A DNA stretch of 35,913 nucleotides, from positions 1 through 35,913 of the IMG/VR virus record IMGVR_UViG_3300042398_000093; one strand, written 5' to 3'. Shown piece after piece: positions 25,901 to 30,754 of the stretch. Every line of letters begins with the position of its first letter. Within the stretch, counting starts at the first letter, position 1. The notes under the pieces are model-generated. The model had not been told where the DNA came from, did no database searches, and saw nothing but the letters and a program-made list of their open reading frames with translations. The stretch is from a virus. The translations under genes were made by a program, and so were the position numbers.

Positions 25901-26327
25901 CGCCGCCGCCAGTGAGGCCGTCACCGGCCGTGATTGTACGCGTGTTGGGCACAAAGCCCGTGACGTCGAGGGGTGCCGTTGTGGCGCTCGTGATGCGGCC
26001 CTTGCTGTCGACAGTCAGGATCGGCACGGCAGATCCCGAGCCGTACGTGCCTTGCGTGACGCCGCTCAGGGCCAGTTGGTCGAAGCCGACGCCGCCGTTG
26101 GCGATCGAGATGACGCGGTTGGCCGACAAATCGCCGCCGCCCGCAAGGCCTGTGCCCGCAGCAATGACGCGCGAGGACGGAACCGCGCCAACGGCCGCGA
26201 TATTCGCGAATTGAACCTTATACGTCCGACCGTCGAGGATGTACGGCATGTAGCCGAGCGTGCTGCTACCGGTGTACTCTTGGAGGCCGGAAATTAGCGT
26301 TGGAATTAAGTTGGTAGGAACGCTCAC
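19641..26327 (-). CDS. Giant tail fibre with seven FYDSNNT repeats and Peptidase_S74 domain, 2228 aa
   Basis: It starts with GTG (26327), overlapping the preceding stop as GTGA. The N-terminal 25 residues (MSVPTNLIPTLISGLQEY) probably belong to the virion-binding end. Residues about 30-1100 are a Gly/Thr/Ser shaft with TVTSVxxSGGTTG, GTLAVANGGTGAT and TNLGAYPASNP units, interrupted near 620-790 by a domain with NNGVYTV. Residues about 1212-2052 hold seven copies of an (I/L/M/V)R(S/A)xxFYDSNNTxYYxDP motif. Residues 2139-2228 are a Peptidase_S74 chaperone (SDARLKKD, GVIAQEMLEVIPE, VAYGNLVGVLIEAI and a final coil) expected to cut itself off before that Ser. It is a receptor-binding fibre of unusual length; the ligand is unknown. 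Confidence 0.9.
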   Translation of the reverse strand: MSVPTNLIPTLISGLQEYTGSSTLGYMPYILDGRTYKVQFANIAAVGAVPSSRVIAAGTGLAGGGDLSANRVISIANGGVGFDQLALSGVTQGTYGSGSAVPILTVDSKGRITSATTAPLDVTGFVPNTRTITAGDGLTGGGALTSNVTLAANFSAATPSALGTASAGTAITVSRGDHVHPAVNLSDTSQTQGALPLGRGGTGDALSPVAGAVVYSTGSKFALTNPGIVGQVLVSAGTDEPQWQTILGTGTVTSVSVSTANGFAGFVANPATVPDITLSTTVTGMLKGDGTGMSAATAGIDYVEPGPYTTSGLTMASARLLGRTTASVGAAQEISVGTGLTLSGGSLVNAAPDQTVSLTAGTAISVSGTYPSFTVTNTAPDQVVSLTGAGTTTVTGTYPSFTITSNDSTSGTVTSVNASGGTTGMSFTGGPVTSAGTLTLNGTLAVANGGTGATDAAAALTNLGAYPASNPAGYTSNVGTVTSVSGTGTVSGLSLSGTVTSAGSLTLGGTLAVLPSNFASQTANTVLAAPNGSAGVPTFRAIVAADIPTLNQNTTGTASNVTGIVAVANGGTGASVAGTARTNLGAAASGANTDITSIALTTGTISTSPVNGTDIVNKAYADSIASGINFHQSVRLATAAALPANTYNNGTSGVGATLTANANGALSVDGVAAVVGNRILVKNEAAQANNGVYTVTQTGSGAAPYILTRATDFDSSGSGVDQIDAGDFFLVTAGSTQANTSWVQQTPLPITVGTTAIVFSQFAAPVLYSAGTGLTLTGTTFSITDTGVAASTYGSASSVPVIAVNAQGQLTSASSSAIAIAASQITSGALAIANGGTGATSAATALTNLGAYPASNPSGFTSNTGTVTSVNLTAGTGVSVSGGPITASGSITVTNTAPDQVVSLTGSGATTVTGTYPNFTISSPPSGAGTVTSIDVSGGTTGLTTSGGPVTSSGTITLAGTLNVANGGTGATTLSSGYVLKGNGTSAVSASVIYDNGTNVGVGTTSVSDRLTVQGSGNFRVSSGNVGVALSGSGWSYSNYFNAADNSLRWYSSTGGDRMVLDSSGVLLINRTGTSGYGKLNVEGGADFTGGNVIMCRDSGNVSIGTASASAVLDVKSQINVTSPSNISMNAVRASNFGYSTGYSALIVGSTSGNNTPCINVDPIANPSGSFSGLGNEVMFRNGVGFITPNSANNGYNFPFSMLDGYVYNTTSIRSAIFYDTDNTAYYADPAGTSNFNQINLGDSTKFIRGGGSGQTILGVGSVNDAYLQVGGSYYSIWNAGNFNPASYLPLTGGTLTGTLTIQNSNDVQLYLNGNGTSWAGISWADVAGSDFIWYNGANSTFCIGGGGSNVANKKLHINGGTTIGSNLAATAVATNGLLIEGALNAGNGNLTPAGTTFSNVLTGRGTNRVVAFDGNGTVPSVWWTNGGTAIGAIDAISGGGLAHWANNGSSWQQQMAVNYGNVTINTDIRSPIYYDSNNTTYYVDPASGSNLVGQVQINGGTTMSGGWNRALYLASQFPVIVMNSGSVKYSAIGVDYTEAQSGMVFWVNGNSADITNGSATIALRINTGNFVVANDVRATIFYDSNNTAYYGDFAGTSSLSSLLVGDSGSTLAYNAAATGKLYFGSTGGDASTNYHITTNMENFGGNYSKLDFKWYTGQRFYAHNGYGGFRFKEITTGNTLFSVGEGDLNVRVEQILYAGNSVRSPLFYDLDNTGYYIDPAGTSITKQINVGIGLNVYDEAAVSPDPYGLLGITRRTDANYSYLGFTRAGQHAMGMGIDTGNTFWIGGCSSGFNGVRTSSWLLMHTSGYVTAPVDMRSPLFYDSNNTAYYIDPNAGSNVLGDFRVNQNGAAGIQLLSTTGTQSLWIRTGYDGAPTPSVSATNVQFQSSGSSAGTYTFWSGNTLSLTIAGDYAQGGGSLRAPIFYDSNNTGYYFDGASTSNWNTSSQQGFHTFGNYGLGIVGTYSSTRYQLVWALGDAYKGNADGTSLASAYGLWFSYPSAGGPAANLSTHGLMLIQNGVFQASLDPSMRAIGDMRAPIFYDYNNTAFFVDPNSTSVLSTVRAAGIQHSSGNSAIILDSGVWTQFCDVNGVVKLWLGGTSDPNNYYNAGIHYFRNTSSSITMTIDSSGNVVATANVTAYSDARLKKDVETIGDALGLVGKMRGVRYTRIDTEKRNVGVIAQEMLEVIPEVVHQGTGADDTLSVAYGNLVGVLIEAIKELEARVAELEGK
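20172..22692 (-). repeat. Seven interspersed FYDSNNT repeats in the giant fibre
   Basis: Copies lie at about 22636-22692, 21868-21923, 21545-21600, 21168-21221, 20825-20882, 20524-20576 and 20172-20229. Each encodes R-(S/A/P-type)-(I/L)-F-Y-D-x-(N/D)-N-T-x-Y-Y-x-D followed by P-A-G-T-S-like residues. The first two copies are about 770 bases apart and the others about 305-380, so each repeat marks the edge of a domain of roughly 100-125 residues. The insert domains between them are diverse, which suggests a mosaic fibre. Confidence 0.85.
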
Positions 26328-26644
26328 AGCTCGTCATCCTCGAAGAAAATTAGGAAATCATTGCCGTCTTCAGTGATGAGGAACTGGTCCCCATTCTGAG
26401 CAATGACGCCGCTGGGGTTGGTGGGTATGGGTGTATCCGTACGCATGAACGGGAGCGTGATGTTCTCCGTCTGGCGTGCGGGCAAGCGGTACGGGTCGAG
26501 GTGATCACGGTCGGCGTCGCAGACGCGCAGGCCCGGTGAATTATAATCGGAATGCAGCATGTGCAGCGGAAACTTGCGGCTGCAGCGCCCGCAGATGCCG
26601 ATGCCCAGCGTCGGGTTGCCGCGTGTGTTGAGATACAGCGGCAT
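26324..26644 (-). CDS. Small Cys-motif (zinc-ribbon-like) protein, second of a tandem pair, 106 aa
   Basis: Residues about 15-58 (GICGRCSRKFPLHML, SPGLRVCDADRDHLDPYRLP) match the neighbouring 76-aa protein closely. It contains C-x2-C and one further Cys; a fourth Cys expected for a classic zinc ribbon is not visible. Its extra C-terminal part (about 45 residues) is acidic and beta-like (QNGDQFLITEDGNDFLIFFE). The start overlaps the previous stop (TGATG), and its own stop overlaps the GTG of the giant fibre. Small proteins of this kind are frequent beside tail genes in aquatic phages; their role is not known to me. Confidence 0.6.
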   Translation of the reverse strand: MPLYLNTRGNPTLGIGICGRCSRKFPLHMLHSDYNSPGLRVCDADRDHLDPYRLPARQTENITLPFMRTDTPIPTNPSGVIAQNGDQFLITEDGNDFLIFFEDDEL

Positions 26645-26874
26645 CAGCTCAGGGCCTCGTCAGGACGCGGGAAGCGCAAAGCAATCTGCTCACCGGCTCG
26701 TGCGGGCAAGCGATACGGATCATAATCGTCGAGGTCGTCTCGGCACACCTTCAGCGCCGGATTGTTGCGGTCGCTCCACAACTCCTCCAACGGGAATTTG
26801 CGCTTGCATCGGTCGCACAGGCCAACGGCCAGCCACTTCTTTCCGCGCGTGTCAAGGAAGCCCTCTACTGGCAT
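26644..26874 (-). CDS. Small Cys-motif (zinc-ribbon-like) protein, first of a tandem pair, 76 aa
   Basis: MPVEGFLDTRGKKWLAVGLC is followed by DRCKRKFPLEEL and NPALKVCRDDLDDYDPYRLP. It is clearly paralogous to the following gene over about 45 residues, sharing C-x2-C, RKFPL, VC and DPYRLPAR. The metal-binding idea rests on C-x2-C plus a third Cys and nearby Asp. Five bases separate it from the connector-like gene upstream. No signal peptide or membrane segment is seen. Confidence 0.6.
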   Translation of the reverse strand: MPVEGFLDTRGKKWLAVGLCDRCKRKFPLEELWSDRNNPALKVCRDDLDDYDPYRLPARAGEQIALRFPRPDEALS

Positions 26875-26879
26875 CGGCC

Positions 26880-27866
26880 CTATCGCGTGTACATTGCGAT
26901 ATTTGGCAAGATCATCATCGGGCTGTTGTCCCGCTCTTCTTGCTGCGCGAAGTAGAGGCTCTCCTTGGCCTTCGCGTCGAGCATTGAGATCATGCTTGGG
27001 TCGACTTCGAGATACTCCAGTGCCAGACGCGCGGCGAGCATGGCCACAATGGCCTCGTACCAGCGTTGCGGGACTTCAATCTCTTCGGTCATGGTGCCGA
27101 CGTCCATGATGTAGCGCTGACGCCACAGTACGATCTGGTACACTTCGGCCTCTTGGTTTGGCACCGGCCACAAGTGCATTATAGGCTGCTGAACCTGCCG
27201 ATCGAACCAGTATTGCAGCGGCCGGTTCGACTGGAACGACTTATTTGGCAAGTTCGTGTAGTCGTCGCGGTTGAGACGCGCCAGCGGGATCTCGGTCGGA
27301 GTGTTGGCCAGATACACACGGCTAAAGCTCAGCGTGCCTGATGTTGCGCGTACGCGGAAGAATGTCGTCGCGACGCTGCTTTCGAGGTCGAACCACGTCC
27401 ACTGCCCGACCGTTGCCGACGGCGTCTCGGTCTGGACAACGACCCACGTAATGCCGTCGTCGCTGCGCTCAAGGGCCAGCGGCACTGCGTCGTCGGCCCA
27501 CTTGATGCCGACGGTGGTGACGAATGTTGGTGTGGTGAAGTTGACTTCGCGGTACGTCGGGTCGTCGTAATTGATGCCGGTAACTTGCTGCAGCGTGCGC
27601 AAGTTGCTGTTCAGGACGTCAAGCGTGCCTGTGACGAGGGTGACGTCGCCGACGCCGTTGTACAGTGGGTATATTTGCTTGTCGATGCACCAGAGCTGGA
27701 TGCCACGGTTGGACAGGTCCGACAGCAGCATGAAGAGCTGATCGTTCGCAATGTCGACATGCTCCGGCGTCAATGACTGCGCGGGAAGTTTGCAGCGTCG
27801 CGCCGCGTTTTCGATAACGCGTCGCGTATTAAAAACTGTCTGCGATACTGTGTTCGAATAGGCCAT
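26880..27866 (-). CDS. Connector / DNA-stabilisation-like protein with a discoidin-like insertion, 328 aa
   Basis: The N-terminal helices (VFNTRRVIENAARRCKL, HVDIANDQLFMLLSDL) and the C-terminal half (RPLQYWFDRQVQQPIMHLWP, VYQIVLWRQRYIMDVG, EVPQRWYEAIVAMLAARLAL) are typical of phage connector proteins of the P22 gp4 type. Between them, about residues 85-195, is a beta-rich insertion with PLALERSDDGITWVVV and TTFFRVRATSG, resembling a discoidin (F5/8 type C) sugar-binding fold. P22 gp4 (166 aa) and T7 gp11 (196 aa) are much shorter. It probably sits below the portal, and the insertion may face outwards. There is no strong ribosome site before its ATG. Confidence 0.7.
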   Translation of the reverse strand: MAYSNTVSQTVFNTRRVIENAARRCKLPAQSLTPEHVDIANDQLFMLLSDLSNRGIQLWCIDKQIYPLYNGVGDVTLVTGTLDVLNSNLRTLQQVTGINYDDPTYREVNFTTPTFVTTVGIKWADDAVPLALERSDDGITWVVVQTETPSATVGQWTWFDLESSVATTFFRVRATSGTLSFSRVYLANTPTEIPLARLNRDDYTNLPNKSFQSNRPLQYWFDRQVQQPIMHLWPVPNQEAEVYQIVLWRQRYIMDVGTMTEEIEVPQRWYEAIVAMLAARLALEYLEVDPSMISMLDAKAKESLYFAQQEERDNSPMMILPNIAMYTR

Positions 27867-27943
27867 AAGTTTTTGCTCGCTGTTTCAACGCAGCAGCGCG
27901 CAAGCAGGAGCGCACATTTCTGACCTGATACGCATACACGAAT

Positions 27944-27971
27944 GCAGTCTCGGCTACAATACCGAGACTGC
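27944..27971 (-). terminator. Perfect 10-bp stem-loop after the 135-aa basic gene, possible terminator
   Basis: GCAGTCTCGG, an 8-base loop (CTACAATA) and CCGAGACTGC pair perfectly. It begins eight bases after the stop codon at 27980, the same distance as the stem-loop at 13935-13957. The minus strand continues ATTCGTGTATG without a U-run, so classical termination is uncertain. The 77 bases between it and the ATG at 27866 have no gene and no promoter I would defend. Confidence 0.5.
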
Positions 27972-27979
27972 CTTAGATG

Positions 27980-28387
27980 CTATTTGCCCTTTGGCATTGC
28001 CATGAGGCCGCCCTTGCTGCGCGGGATTGGGAGGCGTATCATCGGACGGTCGCTGTGAGCAGGAACGGCCTTCTTCTTCTTGGCGGCGAGGGCTCCGAGT
28101 TCAGCCACACTATTCATGCTTTTTGCTGGTGCCTTCTTGGCGGGGTTCACGCCGCCCGGTGTCATGCCGAGTTCTGCGTTCGTCATGCGACGGCCAGAGC
28201 TGTCGGTTGGGCGTGTTGAGATACCCTCGACGGGGGGCTTGCGGCCCTCCATGCGGCGGCCTTCTGCCGCGATCTCAGCATTCGTCGCGCGCTTGCCGCG
28301 TTCGTTGAATACACCGCCGCCGCCAGCCTTTTTCACTGGGCCGCCGCACATGTACTTCACCTTGGTGCTGTCTTTGAAACCTTTCAT
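27980..28387 (-). CDS. Small basic protein with KYMCGGPV motif, 135 aa
   Basis: MKGFKDSTKVKYMCGGPVKK begins the protein. It is rich in Lys, Arg, Gly and Pro and has few hydrophobic stretches, so it is likely disordered. Two related units are visible: KRATNAEIAAEGRRMEG and RRMTNAELGMTPGG. The end is RSKGGLMAMPKGK. It starts just after the preceding stop (TGACATG). Together with the next two genes upstream it forms a run of very basic proteins after the head genes. A DNA- or scaffold-binding virion role is a guess from charge. Confidence 0.6.
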   Translation of the reverse strand: MKGFKDSTKVKYMCGGPVKKAGGGGVFNERGKRATNAEIAAEGRRMEGRKPPVEGISTRPTDSSGRRMTNAELGMTPGGVNPAKKAPAKSMNSVAELGALAAKKKKAVPAHSDRPMIRLPIPRSKGGLMAMPKGK

Positions 28388-28388
28388 G

Positions 28389-28565
28389 TCACTTACCTTT
28401 CTTGCGGGCCGCAGCCATGTTATCGACTAAATTCGGGTATGGACGGCCTGCCGCCTTGGCGCGGCGTTTCGCGGCGGCCTTGCGCTTGACCGACAGGCCC
28501 TTGGGCTTGCCGAGATCTTTCGGGCGTTTCTTGTCCCATACGGGCTTTACAGCAAAATCGCTCAT
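28389..28565 (-). CDS. Very basic 58-aa protein
   Basis: The ATG at 28565 gives MSDFAVKPVWDKKRPKDLGK, then a Lys/Arg/Ala segment (SVKRKAAAKRRAKAAGRP), and ends AAARKKGK. It has 13 Lys and 6 Arg against 4 Asp and no Glu, a net charge near +15. Both junctions are TGACATG (with 28567 and 28387), which supports it as a real gene. Its start (MSDFAVK) mirrors that of the preceding gene (MSDLAVK). It is probably a nucleic-acid-binding or assembly peptide; no domain is known to me. Confidence 0.65.
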   Translation of the reverse strand: MSDFAVKPVWDKKRPKDLGKPKGLSVKRKAAAKRRAKAAGRPYPNLVDNMAAARKKGK

Positions 28566-28566
28566 G

Positions 28567-28848
28567 TCAGCAGTCCCATTTGCGCAGTGATAGTGCTTTG
28601 CGGGTCGGTCGACCCTTGTCGTCCTTCATCGGCCCCGGCATGCCGGACATGCGTGCGCAGAATGACTTGCGGCGCGCTGCGGATTTCGGTGATTTTTTCG
28701 CCTGCTCGGCCGAAACGGGTGGCTTTATGTCGTGCCCCTGAGCGCGCAGCGATGCGCGGCCCTTGGCGTTAAGGCCACCCTCGGGGTTCTTCCCCTCCTT
28801 GCGGGTCCACGCGCCGCCCTTGGCGCGCTTGACAGCAAGGTCAGACAT
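28567..28848 (-). CDS. Basic conserved phage protein (DUF6321-like), 93 aa
   Basis: MSDLAVKRAKGGAWTRKEGK is followed by NPEGGLNAKGRASLRAQGHD and later RRKSFCARMSGMPGPMKD, ending SLRKWDC. This pattern (AWTRKEGKNPxGGLNxKG, RRKSFCARMxGM) is that of a conserved small phage family I recall as DUF6321. Net charge is about +16. It overlaps the end of the preceding gene by eight bases. The function is unknown; a virion or DNA-binding role is inferred from charge and position in the head block. Confidence 0.7.
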   Translation of the reverse strand: MSDLAVKRAKGGAWTRKEGKNPEGGLNAKGRASLRAQGHDIKPPVSAEQAKKSPKSAARRKSFCARMSGMPGPMKDDKGRPTRKALSLRKWDC

Positions 28849-29251
28849 CGGCGTAGGATTTCACCATTTCGAGGATGATTGTGTACGTATCACCTGCGGT
28901 CTGGTCGAGTGTCGAAAACTGAATATCGCCCGTCTTGCCTGCGCCTGCGTTGTTCCACAAACCGCCGAAACTTTCGTAATCGGAGACGTAGTTGTTGTTC
29001 TGCGGGACGACGGTGACAAGCACGTCGGTGGTCGCGTCCCAGTAAATGGCCACTTCCATGCCGTGCGTCATGGCGTAAATCTTCGTAATCGTCACGCCGT
29101 CGCAAGGCCGGTCAAAAGAACTGGGGAGGAGTGCCGATACATCAACCTTGGTCACCTTGGTCTCGCCGGTGCCGTCGGAGATGTTCGTAAATTTCATGAT
29201 GGCTTTGCGTTCGCCATCGAACAAGATTTGTGTTGCTACTGCGTCTGCCAT
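28841..29251 (-). CDS. Beta-rich structural protein, 136 aa
   Basis: MADAVATQILFDGERKAIMK starts the protein, with later segments FTNISDGTGETKVTKVDVSA, MEVAIYWDATTDVLVTVVPQ and GDIQFSTLDQTAGDTYTII. It is a beta-sandwich-like protein without enzyme motifs. Similar proteins are frequent after the capsid gene of aquatic podovirus-like phages and are usually called structural. An AAGGA ribosome site lies about eight bases before the ATG, directly after a stem-loop. It may decorate the head or line the head-tail joint. Confidence 0.65.
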   Translation of the reverse strand: MADAVATQILFDGERKAIMKFTNISDGTGETKVTKVDVSALLPSSFDRPCDGVTITKIYAMTHGMEVAIYWDATTDVLVTVVPQNNNYVSDYESFGGLWNNAGAGKTGDIQFSTLDQTAGDTYTIILEMVKSYADV

Positions 29252-29274
29252 CTGTGTGTTCCTTATAAAATGCG

Positions 29275-29307
29275 GCGGGTAGCAGGGACTTCCGATCCGC
29301 TACCCGC
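29275..29307 (-). terminator. 9-bp stem-loop after the 147-aa gene, possible weak terminator
   Basis: GCGGGTAGC and GCTACCCGC pair perfectly around a 15-base loop that may itself form a short helix. On the minus strand the stem is followed by CGCATTTTATAAGG, with a short U-run. This makes it the most terminator-like of the four stem-loops by its tail, although the U-run also belongs to the leader of the next gene. Confidence 0.4.
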
Positions 29308-29311
29308 ACGC

Positions 29312-29340
29312 ACTATATCATCGCGTTAACGATTAGTCAT
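29312..29340 (-). promoter_or_regulatory. Weak candidate sigma70-type promoter
   Basis: On the minus strand ATGACT (29335-29340), a 17-base spacer and TATAGT (29312-29317), with an extended TG one base before the -10, approximate the consensus. It lies at the end of the 147-aa gene and would drive the 136-aa gene and those beyond. Such matches occur by chance, so confidence is low. Confidence 0.2.
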
Positions 29341-29776
29341 CAGCCGTTGTTTGAACGTACAGCATGGTGACGCGAACTTGGCCTGCAGTCGGCTGGCCGA
29401 CAGAGGTTACAGTTGCGACGACCGCACGGTTCGCACCAACATCGTCCATTGCAGCAAGCTGCGCAGCGCTGAAGCCGTTCGAACGGCGAGCTGCCGTCTT
29501 AACGCTCACGCCGCTCAGATACTGAGTGCCGCCAGAAGCGGTACCAGCCGAAAGCGTCGCGGACGTTGCGCTGTCGTACGCCGTCAGCACGTCAACGTAG
29601 AAGTCAACAATCTGCGAAGACGCAGGGATGTTGAACGTCGCGTTTTGTACCAGTGTGGCGTCGAAGTTGATCAGCGCGGTTTGGCTAAGAGTGACGAGAC
29701 CGATATTCGGTCCGCCGCTTTCGCCTGCGTTGCGGTCGCCAGAGGCGAGTGGTCCGCTCCAAGTAGTTTGTGACAT
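29333..29776 (-). CDS. Probable head decoration / structural protein, 147 aa
   Basis: MSQTTWSGPLASGDRNAGES is followed by NIGLVTLSQTALINFDATLV, FNIPASSQIVDFYVDVLTAY and SATLSAGTASGGTQYLSGVS, ending with strands GQVRVTMLYVQT. It is beta-rich and Ala/Thr/Ser-rich, as expected for a small exposed virion protein. A strong AAAGGAG ribosome site lies before its ATG, just after the UUCG stem-loop following the capsid gene. The decoration role is inferred from position and composition. Confidence 0.65.
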   Translation of the reverse strand: MSQTTWSGPLASGDRNAGESGGPNIGLVTLSQTALINFDATLVQNATFNIPASSQIVDFYVDVLTAYDSATSATLSAGTASGGTQYLSGVSVKTAARRSNGFSAAQLAAMDDVGANRAVVATVTSVGQPTAGQVRVTMLYVQTTADD

Positions 29777-29800
29777 TTAGTTTCTCCTTTAGAGAAGGGA

Positions 29801-29818
29801 GGGGGACCGAAGTCCCCC
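29801..29818 (-). terminator. UUCG-tetraloop stem-loop immediately after the capsid gene
   Basis: On the minus strand GGGGGAC-TTCG-GTCCCCC gives a 7-bp stem closed by the very stable C(UUCG)G loop, seven bases after the capsid stop codon. A pyrimidine-rich tail (TCCCTTCTCT) follows. T7 has its terminator at the same place, after the capsid gene. It could reduce downstream transcription or protect the capsid mRNA 3' end. Confidence 0.6.
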
Positions 29819-29825
29819 AACCCAA

Positions 29826-30740
29826 TTAGATGCCAGCCGTACCGTATACGCCGCGTGGGTCGGTCCAACCGAAGTTGTAACGCTCAGTGGCCTTGTAGCG
29901 CATGCTGTCGGTTTCGAAGTCACCTTCCATGCTCTTCTCAAGACCGCGACGCATTGCAAGCTTCAGGCCTTCTGGCGCGTCAGTCTGGATCCACCATGCA
30001 GTGGTCGAGGTGATACGCGACAAGTTAGCCTGTCCGCCGTCCAACATTCCCATCGAACGGACGGGGTTGACGTCGTTGTTTGCAGTGCCCGCACGCAGTG
30101 CGGACTTCAGCAATACTTCAGCTTGGAACACGTTCGAAGGACCGGAAACGATCTTCTTAGGTGTCAAGCGGATGCGCTTGCCGTTGTTGTCTACCGCGTT
30201 GCGGATCTGGATCAGCAACTGCTCAAGTGACGTTTGCGAAAGGTTCGCAGCGGTCGAGAGCTGGTTCGAGAACGTGCCTGCGGCAGTTGGGTGAGCCGTG
30301 TTAACGAGCGATACGCCGTCGCCGCCTGCAAACGCGTTGTTGAATGCGCGGTTGAGGATGTTGGCACCAAGGGTTTCCTTGGTTTCGATCAGCGACTGTG
30401 CAAGGTGACGAGCATAGGTCTGGCCGATACGGATGTGATCGCCGTCTTCCACCAGAACCTTTGTCAATGCAAAGGCAAGGCCGTAGACGCGGTACACGTA
30501 GCGCTGGATGAACAGCACGCCGCCGGATTGGTACGTGACAGGCATGCCGTCTGGCAATTCTGGCGCGGCACCAAAGCCGAACAGGACAGGCTCTTCGTGG
30601 TAGTTGCGGGGAATACCCTTGAACTCTTTGAAGACCTGCGACCATTCGTCAGCGCGTTGGTCATAGATGCCGTTGAACTCTTCGTTTAGGATTGGTTCAA
30701 CGATGGAGCGGAAGTCTGTACTTCTCATTGGGGTAGCCAT
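29826..30740 (-). CDS. Major capsid protein, HK97-fold (Mu gpT-like), 304 aa
   Basis: Forms the icosahedral shell. MATPMRSTDFRSIVEPILNE is followed by VLFIQRYVYRVYGLAFALTK, then GQTYARHLAQSLIETKETLG, NTAHPTAAGTFSNQLS, LTPKKIVSGPSNVFQAEVLL and a C-terminal part ending FGWTDPRGVYGTAGI. These segments are typical of capsid proteins related to Mu gpT. It has the strongest ribosome site in the region (AAGGAGG, about nine bases before ATG), fitting high expression, and a stable stem-loop right after its stop. The scaffold-like gene lies upstream. No protease gene is visible in the window. Confidence 0.88.
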   Translation of the reverse strand: MATPMRSTDFRSIVEPILNEEFNGIYDQRADEWSQVFKEFKGIPRNYHEEPVLFGFGAAPELPDGMPVTYQSGGVLFIQRYVYRVYGLAFALTKVLVEDGDHIRIGQTYARHLAQSLIETKETLGANILNRAFNNAFAGGDGVSLVNTAHPTAAGTFSNQLSTAANLSQTSLEQLLIQIRNAVDNNGKRIRLTPKKIVSGPSNVFQAEVLLKSALRAGTANNDVNPVRSMGMLDGGQANLSRITSTTAWWIQTDAPEGLKLAMRRGLEKSMEGDFETDSMRYKATERYNFGWTDPRGVYGTAGI

Positions 30741-30754
30741 TGTTCAAGCCCTCC

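Noticed and set aside
9439-26327. Diversity-generating retroelement acting on the fibres
   Set aside because: No reverse transcriptase or template/variable repeat pair is visible in the window.
27867-27943. Promoter in the gap before the 328-aa connector-like gene
   Set aside because: TTGTAG-17-TATGCG is too far from consensus and its first part lies in the hairpin loop.
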